Below are positions 59,201 to 64,000 of a stretch of 64,000 bases of DNA, in pieces. The notes under the pieces were generated by a model that did not search any database, was not told the DNA's origin, and saw only the letters and a program-made list of their open reading frames with translations. Source of the stretch: Brevibacillus brevis (GTDB lineage Bacteria; Bacillota; Bacilli; Brevibacillales; Brevibacillaceae). Every line of letters begins with the position of its first letter. Within the stretch, counting starts at the first letter, position 1. The translations under genes and the position numbers were made by a program. The stretch spans positions 947,001 to 1,011,000 of the forward strand of contig NZ_CP041767.1 of assembly GCF_022026395.1 (NCBI RefSeq). The letters are read 5' to 3'.

Positions 59201-61662
59201 TGGTTGCCAACGAGTATAGCAGAAGCTTGTTTGACGGCAGACATGTTCGTTCCACTACCCCGAATGGAATGGAAGAACGTAAGCTGGAATATGACTACTA
59301 TACGGATGGCAGCCTGAAGTCTGTTACGAATTCAAAGGGAGAAACAACGTCTCATTCCTATGCGAACACAGCAGTAACTGAGGACAGCTATTTGCCACAA
59401 GGAGCCACTGTTGCCCAGCACCCGAATGGCTTGCAAACTGTTCAGTTGTTTGACCAATTCGGTTATGTACAAGTGGAGCAGGCAAAGGACCTCAGTCAAA
59501 CGCGACGGATCGAATATGACTATGACGGATGGGGCAGGCTCTCGGCGAAAGAAGTCTATGGCTACGATGGAGAAGTCCGTCATTGGAACTATTTGTACGA
59601 TGTTTCAGGAAACCTTGTATATTTAATTGATCCACTAAATCAAGAGTATCGTTATGATTATGATCTTCAAGGTAACCTCGTCAAGGTAACGGAAAATGGC
59701 ACAGAGACTAGACAGTATGCCTATAATAATCTCTCCTGGAAATTGGGAGAATCCGATATCCAGGGGAATCAAAGTGAAAGCATACGCTATCAGTTGAACG
59801 GTGAAATTGATTCGGTCACCGATAAGGCAGGAAATGTTCATCAATACAGCTACACGCCGTTTTATGAAATAGCCGAGTTACGTGTAAGCAAAACGGATGG
59901 CACCACTGTTTATACGAGTACAAATGAGTATGATGCCATTACTCGCCAGATCATCAGACAGTCAAACAGCGATGGGCAGGAAATCGCATACAGCTACGAT
60001 GCATATGGCCGCTTGAAAAACCAGACAGCATTTAACCGCAACTACACGATTGGCTACGAAAACGACGATAGTGCCATGGATTACCTGACATATCCAGATG
60101 GTACGAGAGTCAACTATTCTTACGACTATGAAGGCAGAATCAAGAGCGTCGATAGTACACTTTCCGGGTTGATCACCTATCATTACACACGCAGCTCCTC
60201 TGGTGACACGGAGACGGTTCGCTATCCGAATGGCGTAGAGGCTCGGAAAGAATACAATTCCTTTGGGGAAGCCATCACAACAGGGCATACGCAAAATGGT
60301 GCTTCCGTGTGGTCGGAACAGTTACGCTATGATGCATTTGGCAACAAAACAGAGATTCAGCAAAACGGAAAGACCTATCGCTACGAGTACGATCAGATTG
60401 ATCGAATCGCTACAGAGTCGAATCCGCAGGGGGAGCGCACCTATCGTTACGACACAAGAGGCAATCGGGAACATGTGGAAGGCACCGAGCCACATACAAG
60501 AGACAGCTATACATTTACCTATGATGGATTGAACCGCTTGAAAACCTATTCGAAACAGAATGGGGACAGCGGTTCTTTCGCGTACAATCCGGATGGATTA
60601 CGTGCTGTGAAGGAATCCAATGGGGATGCTACGAAATATGTTTACGTAAATGGGTATGTGATAGAAGAATTAGATCAAAACGGAAATGTGAAAGCCCGAA
60701 ACATCTGGGGCAACGGCATTTTATTCCGCAAGCTCCAAAGTGGCGGGCAGCAAGGTGGCTATTACCTCGGAGACAGTCTGGGCAATGTCAAAAAGATCGT
60801 AGACAGAAACGGACAAGTACTCAACACCTACGAATACGATATTTGGGGTAACGTTGTTGCGAAGTCGGAGTCTATGGAAAATCCGTTTATGTATACGGGC
60901 GAGATTTACGACTCGGAAACAGGGCTGTATTATCTACGTGCTAGGTACTATGATCCGAGTGTTGGGCGGTTTATTTCGGAGGATGCGTATAAGGGTGCGG
61001 TGGATAATCCGCTGACGCTTAACAGGTATACGTATGTGGAGAATAATCCATTGAGATACACTGATCCAAGTGGACATAGAAAAAGAGGTATAGATTTTTC
61101 GTGGTCATTTTTTACGTATCAATATGGGATTCACGATGGCACGTACGTAGATGCTTGGTTCGACGGAGATATTACAGACTCAGAATTTCTGAAAGGTGTA
61201 GGTATTAAACATTATGGCTGGAGAAGCGGGGATGATAGAAGTCGAGGGGACATAATTGGAAGCCTGAATGACTTTGATAATGATGAGAAAAATGTAGTGG
61301 AGAACTTGTTGGAAATGGGGCATGATGTAAAGCCTATTCCAAGGATAAAAGGTCAAAAAACTTACGATTTTGATGTTGATGGTGTCCCTACAGAGTTAAA
61401 AACAGCAAACCCTCAAAATGGTCTACTGAACATTAATTCAGCAAGTGACAAGATACGTGAAGGTCTACTGAAACAACAAGCACATGTTGTAATTTATGAT
61501 ATGAGAAAGTTGAAAAGTGATCCATCAGTCTTCAATATTTATGAGGTTATTTATGACACAGCTAGAAAAATGAAAGATCAAGTATGGGGAAAGGAAGTCC
61601 ATATTTGGACTAAAGACGGGATTTACAAATTTAATTATGGTTATCCTGAAAATATGACATAG
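56287..61662 (+). CDS. WapA/Rhs-like polymorphic toxin with nuclease-like C-terminus
   Basis: The 1791-residue protein has a Sec signal peptide (cleavage after about AYA), a helical N-terminal region and many YD repeats from about residue 700. The conserved Rhs core near 1530-1600 includes YYLRARYYDPSVGRFISEDA and NRYTYVENNPLRYTDPSG. After DPSGH comes a ~190-residue variable tip. In it, NVVENLLEMGHDVKPIP, YDFDVDGVPTELKT and KIREGLLKQQAHVVIYDMRK recall CdiA-type tRNase or PD-(D/E)xK toxin domains. From about 61,080 the DNA becomes clearly AT-rich. The neighbouring small gene is the likely immunity gene. Confidence 0.9.
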   Translation: MNLQKWLTSFVTAALVTTAIFPSMAYATPTNKSVKKDTKEWVIEKINNVPSKSPQETDAAQVPVLTQAELKELSWDPLSVETVTEMTKTFDRKSMQIASYFYPKLRKLLSSKEKVEQNTWNDKVVQDLLKSVTTSQREQLMTHVPDIFTFEKKQEVAEWSKQTMGLALAAEDVQYSVGQMAQYYTKTYSGKPVDEFYRAANLVETDLALSGKNGMDLVIQRMYNQLDSKTREPVLKYDSRNETWENRRETKLFKNEFIPFATGWTFNIPMFEYYDEITTEEVSLFTENGEEKTQYRLAVREDEAGRSVSRYVFHLEDGTTLIREGNKWVNYPYEGISFTEQAEGRDVELIVNGFRYTFERSGSELLVTKRNPFGDTIRYRMDEQNDSVVEIEDTYGRFVVMERDTAGGIKNLKLYRDETDKDQDEPIKTVDYDVVYSNNTNPERSTSAELVSVEQNNEVVATYEYEMREAEFNLISDYTFSRDDSFAFESYDYLDQDNENRNKNLDYMLLRSVHYPINGLTMTYYYSIYQENKVAQSRGVVRLYQDDNILSYVSYHPVSMVDFSYIPYGKTEEEVMYSLEYSIGKMWEIWKKPRSWSFHRLIDADERFGDIVSTIEYDSFLHGVEKTFETDESGNHLVKRIRTKTLRNNPDLQISDGNTTYKYNPIQYTTYAYQNKKPIYQFSFMDGVPNETVREFLMDPQVDADGSLQIDSATEEILPNYAKISKFRYNDFGDITEHVDASGIVTKWNYEFFTVWGEDRAYRPVEKITKKSSDNTLVQTNSFTFNADRLIDQETEERTYPTSTGERTDTVIRNLEYNTDEQVSKIEEITSTTDPAISDSYLVTTFDQYDNYGHVIEKAIKEVDLGNQTTDLVFHYEYVNGLDLLETQTFSDGSTVHYFYDNLDRLNEEVFDHDGQKKTVAYTFDDASRKVTKEVFTNGEADPYALKQVTYYTVHGDVELQEEVSDSGARSLVANEYSRSLFDGRHVRSTTPNGMEERKLEYDYYTDGSLKSVTNSKGETTSHSYANTAVTEDSYLPQGATVAQHPNGLQTVQLFDQFGYVQVEQAKDLSQTRRIEYDYDGWGRLSAKEVYGYDGEVRHWNYLYDVSGNLVYLIDPLNQEYRYDYDLQGNLVKVTENGTETRQYAYNNLSWKLGESDIQGNQSESIRYQLNGEIDSVTDKAGNVHQYSYTPFYEIAELRVSKTDGTTVYTSTNEYDAITRQIIRQSNSDGQEIAYSYDAYGRLKNQTAFNRNYTIGYENDDSAMDYLTYPDGTRVNYSYDYEGRIKSVDSTLSGLITYHYTRSSSGDTETVRYPNGVEARKEYNSFGEAITTGHTQNGASVWSEQLRYDAFGNKTEIQQNGKTYRYEYDQIDRIATESNPQGERTYRYDTRGNREHVEGTEPHTRDSYTFTYDGLNRLKTYSKQNGDSGSFAYNPDGLRAVKESNGDATKYVYVNGYVIEELDQNGNVKARNIWGNGILFRKLQSGGQQGGYYLGDSLGNVKKIVDRNGQVLNTYEYDIWGNVVAKSESMENPFMYTGEIYDSETGLYYLRARYYDPSVGRFISEDAYKGAVDNPLTLNRYTYVENNPLRYTDPSGHRKRGIDFSWSFFTYQYGIHDGTYVDAWFDGDITDSEFLKGVGIKHYGWRSGDDRSRGDIIGSLNDFDNDEKNVVENLLEMGHDVKPIPRIKGQKTYDFDVDGVPTELKTANPQNGLLNINSASDKIREGLLKQQAHVVIYDMRKLKSDPSVFNIYEVIYDTARKMKDQVWGKEVHIWTKDGIYKFNYGYPENMT

Positions 61663-61676
61663 GAGATGAAAAATAA

Positions 61677-61910
61677 ATGGCTGGAATGCAATGTAAATGT
61701 GGAAAGATACTTTCGAACACCAGTTCTCCTAATGAAGTTCAACTAAGGGTGTATTCTGATCTAGAGTACGAAGAAATTCTTGGGTTATCATCAATCAGAG
61801 ATATATTTCCACCAAAAAATGATGTCTGGCGATGCAACAATTGTGAAAGAATATACGTATTTGACGAAGAAGATAATCTTGTAAAAACCTATGTATTAGA
61901 GAAAGACTAA
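61677..61910 (+). CDS. Candidate immunity protein with zinc-ribbon cysteines
   Basis: The 77-residue acidic protein has Cys pairs MQCKCGKI (residues 5-7) and WRCNNCERIYVFDEED (about 52-55), a likely Zn ribbon. Such small CxC/CxxC proteins follow toxin genes in polymorphic toxin loci. It starts 14 bp after the Rhs stop, shares the AT-rich composition of the toxin tip and ends before a terminator. Immunity against the tip nuclease is the natural inference; it is not proven. Confidence 0.75.
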   Translation: MAGMQCKCGKILSNTSSPNEVQLRVYSDLEYEEILGLSSIRDIFPPKNDVWRCNNCERIYVFDEEDNLVKTYVLEKD

Positions 61911-61917
61911 TGTTATA

Positions 61918-61957
61918 AACCCCAGACGAGCATATGCTTGTCTGGGGTTCTTTGTGA
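61918..61957 (+). terminator. Intrinsic terminator of the Rhs locus
   Basis: AACCCCAGAC (61918-61927) pairs perfectly with GTCTGGGGTT (61940-61949), followed by CTTTGTG. Confidence 0.8.
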
Positions 61958-62231
61958 TATTTTGCTCTTGAGGAAGAGAAAAATAGCTCCGACCCAAATG
62001 AACCGTTTTATCCCTAATAGGTAACATCACCCTTTTTGAGATTTTCTTATTAGAATCGGATTCATGCGAACCGGTCAAGGTGAAAAATGCGGAGCTAAGC
62101 GAAGGAGTGAAGGTTTCTTTTTTTGCTTGAATTATTATTCTTATTTCAATAACAGTCTATTGAACATGTAAGACCGGGAGACAACTGACAAATCACTCAC
62201 AAAAACATCACAGAATAGGATGATGATGTAA

Positions 62232-62378
62232 AGTGGAGGTACTTGGTCAATTTTTTCTGATGATGATATAGAGGAAATATCCGTTTTAAAAGATCTATGT
62301 AATGGAATTAGTGTAAATGGTAGCCTTTTTATATGTTTTGAGGTACTAGATGGTATTTTTCAGGAACGAAATATCTAG
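62232..62378 (+). pseudogene. Gene remnant in the post-Rhs region
   Basis: A start-less open stretch of 48 codons reads as credible protein (for example DDDIEEISVLKDLCNGIS, then SLFICFEVLDGIF) before a TAG. Shortly after, around 62450-62495, another frame reads IPNALNLVTGEINLE and stops. Both look like pieces of AT-rich toxin/immunity-type genes. The rest of 61,958-62,535 shows no complete gene. Confidence 0.4.
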
Positions 62379-62535
62379 TAGATATGAACAGAATTGTTTA
62401 GAAAGAAATGATGTCAACGAGCCTGATTAATGAGTAGAGGGAAATACCCAATGCGTTAAATTTAGTGACAGGTGAAATTAACTTAGAATAACAAATGATC
62501 AGGGTATCAGTAGTATAAGTTGAGGTGAAAAATCC

Positions 62536-62688
62536 ATGAGTAAATTTCAAATGCTAACCGATGAGCGCTCTGAGGAATTTTTAGAGTTGATTGCTAATGA
62601 TATGGTCGAGCTATTTCATATTACGTTAGAAGAGGCAATAGGTAGAATGAACCGGGAGTGGAGAGTCCTTTGGGGTTTATTCATGTAA
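62536..62688 (+). CDS. Small acidic protein, possibly truncated
   Basis: The ATG at 62536 has GAGGTG at 8 nt. The 50-residue product begins MSKFQMLTDERSEEFLELI and continues VELFHITLEEAIGRMNREW, then ends abruptly in a hydrophobic stub. The first part resembles the N-terminus of a family of ~90-residue orphan immunity-type proteins I recall in Bacilli, so it may be cut off by a deletion. It is AT-rich like the Rhs tip. Confidence 0.45.
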   Translation: MSKFQMLTDERSEEFLELIANDMVELFHITLEEAIGRMNREWRVLWGLFM

Positions 62689-62723
62689 AAAGCATTCTTA
62701 CAAAGAAAATTTGTACTCGTAAT

Positions 62724-62784
62724 TACAAAAAAATACCCTATAGACAGACGTTCCCCAACGCCCACTCTATAGGGTACACTTTTT
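62724..62784 (-). terminator. Terminator of yitT (usable on both strands)
   Basis: TACCCTATAGA (62734-62744) pairs perfectly with TCTATAGGGTA (62766-62776); T runs follow on both strands. Confidence 0.85.
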
Positions 62785-62789
62785 TCCTT

Positions 62790-63671
62790 TTAATGAATCG
62801 CGTTCTTCTTAAACTGCCCACCGCGCACATCGTGAATATTGCCCACAGCCAGGAAGGCATTCGGGTCCACTTCTTCCACGATCAGCTTCAGCTTGGCTTC
62901 TTCCAAACGCGTAATAATGCAGAAAATCACTTTCTTGTCGTCTCCGGTATAGCCGCCTTCCCCATTCAAATAGGTAACGCCACGACCCAGACGAGCAACA
63001 ATCGCATCTCCCAAATCCTTGTGATTGTCGCTAATAATCCATACCGCTTTCGACTCCTGGAAGCCTTCGATGGTCAGATCGATCATTTTGAATGCAATGT
63101 AATAGGCGATCAGCGAGTACATCGCGCGATCCCAACCGAATACAAATCCGGCACTGCTCAAAATGAATAAGTTCATAAACATTACGATCTCACCAACGGA
63201 GAACGGAGATTTCTTGTTAAGCAGTACAGCGACGATCTCTGTACCGTCCAGAGAGCCTCCATAGCGGAGAACGAGTCCTACGCCAATCCCTAGAAGTATG
63301 CCGCCAAAAACAGCTGCAAGCAGGGGATCATCCGTTAGCCCTTTGACAGGGTGAAGGAGTGTCGTTCCAATTGACATGATCGTAACCCCAAAGAGGGTTG
63401 AGAGTGCAAACGTTTTTCCGATTTGCTTATACCCTATAATTAAGAAGGGCAAGTTAAGCACGAACAGGAAAACGCCAAGAGGCAACCCAGACAGATGCGA
63501 GGTAATAATCGAGATACCTACGATTCCACCGTCAATAATATTGTTCGGTACGAGAAAAATCTCGAGCGCTACCGAAAACAGGGAAGCACCAATCAGGATA
63601 CCGAAGATCCTCTTGAGCAATTTTCCAATGGGTAATTTCTGATGAGCCGATTTAGCAAGTGGTTGTTCCAT
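62790..63671 (-). CDS. YitT-family membrane protein
   Basis: Five or six membrane helices (about residues 20-200) include FLVPNNIIDGGIVGISIITSHLSG and RYGGSLDGTEIVAVLLNKK. A C-terminal cytosolic DUF2179 domain of about 90 residues follows (AVWIISDNHKDLGDAIVARL, GRGVTYLNGEGGYTG). Bacilli carry several such paralogues; the transport function is unproven. I use the ATG at 63671 behind GGGGAGAGG; the in-frame ATG at 63686 is further from an SD. Confidence 0.9.
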   Translation of the reverse strand: MEQPLAKSAHQKLPIGKLLKRIFGILIGASLFSVALEIFLVPNNIIDGGIVGISIITSHLSGLPLGVFLFVLNLPFLIIGYKQIGKTFALSTLFGVTIMSIGTTLLHPVKGLTDDPLLAAVFGGILLGIGVGLVLRYGGSLDGTEIVAVLLNKKSPFSVGEIVMFMNLFILSSAGFVFGWDRAMYSLIAYYIAFKMIDLTIEGFQESKAVWIISDNHKDLGDAIVARLGRGVTYLNGEGGYTGDDKKVIFCIITRLEEAKLKLIVEEVDPNAFLAVGNIHDVRGGQFKKNAIH

Positions 63672-63912
63672 CGTTCCTCTCCCCATTGTGAAATTTTTTA
63701 CTTACTTAGCTATTATAGCATTCATTCTTATGCGATTACTGCACAATTACACTTTTTAGTAAAAAATATTCCATTCAGACTTATTCAGACTCATTTTTAC
63801 ACTTGAAATCTCGCTCGGACGTGAGGTTGGAAGTAGCGAGTGTTCTGTATTGACTGGCTATACAGAAATTGCTATTTTCAAACTGTTAGGAAAATAGTTG
63901 GGGGGAAGCATA

Positions 63913-64000
63913 ATGGGTTTCTTGAAAGCGGAGATAGAAGTATCATCATCTATAGAGCTGGTTTGGTGGGCATGGACACGAAAGGAACGGCTTGTGCAGT
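63913..64000 (+). CDS. SRPBCC/AHSA1-family protein (partial)
   Basis: The ATG at 63913 follows GGGGGG. The 29 visible codons read MGFLKAEIEVSSSIELVWWA, then WTRKERLVQ, the usual opening of SRPBCC (Bet v1-like/AHSA1) ligand-binding proteins. The gene runs out of the window. Confidence 0.7.
   Translation, partial: MGFLKAEIEVSSSIELVWWAWTRKERLVQ

Noticed and set aside
62658..63170. 170-aa plus-strand frame opposite yitT
   Set aside because: Antisense shadow of a well-supported YitT gene; no SD and it crosses the yitT terminator.

Overview
The window looks like chromosomal DNA of an aerobic endospore-forming Firmicute of the Paenibacillaceae type, most likely Brevibacillus. This rests on moderate GC, very strong Shine-Dalgarno (SD) sites, frequent TTG/GTG starts, Bacillus-type genes (yqkE, yknXYZ, thiO, nadK, yugN, ytpB, ylaF, cvfB, yitT, glnKL-like) and Bacillus-type regulation (TPP riboswitch, GlnR/TnrA boxes, SigL promoter with a RocR-like activator). 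No rRNA, tRNA, complete insertion sequence, prophage or CRISPR array was seen. The genus is an inference.

Layout. 0-6 kb: small spore-former proteins, a YknXYZ-type MacB exporter and a glucose-6-phosphate isomerase with an extra C-terminal DNA-binding-like domain. 6-8 kb: TPP riboswitch with terminator, two ~200-bp imperfect palindromes, then thiO. 8-13 kb: a repeat-rich coat-like protein, YugN, Nudix, NAD kinase, MOSC and YbaK. 13-23 kb: MFS exporters with an ArsR regulator, and a nitrogen cluster (ammonium transporter, DUF294 nucleotidyltransferase, DnaQ-like exonuclease) behind two perfect GlnR/TnrA boxes; then Toprim, UppP and CvfB. 24-30 kb: a TAXI-type TRAP transporter operon divergent from a GlnK/GlnL-like two-component system. 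30-34 kb: sesquarterpene synthase, PilZ protein, sugar dehydrogenase lipoprotein and an MFS exporter. 34-39 kb: a sigma-54 activator and a coupled winged-helix/TPR protein divergent from proline dehydrogenase, which has a clear -24/-12 promoter; then AlkA and BrnQ.

41-54 kb: two two-component systems (one followed by a Ser/Thr-rich lipoprotein, one divergent from an ABC-2 transporter with two tiny membrane proteins), an S66 peptidase, and a DinB-GNAT-leader ORF-EamA run in which the EamA SD site lies in a hairpin. There is also a thioesterase with a FadR-like operator, and a HAD phosphatase. 54-62.7 kb: a secreted Rhs/YD-repeat toxin locus comprising a pre-peptidase-domain partner, a 1791-residue WapA-like protein with an AT-rich variable nuclease-like tip, a zinc-ribbon immunity candidate, and downstream gene remnants. 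The window ends with yitT and the start of an SRPBCC gene.

The observations most worth following are the isomerase fusion, the hairpin-occluded EamA site, the palindromes between the TPP riboswitch and thiO, and the Rhs toxin/immunity cassette. All functional calls come from reading motifs and recalled families; no database search was run.
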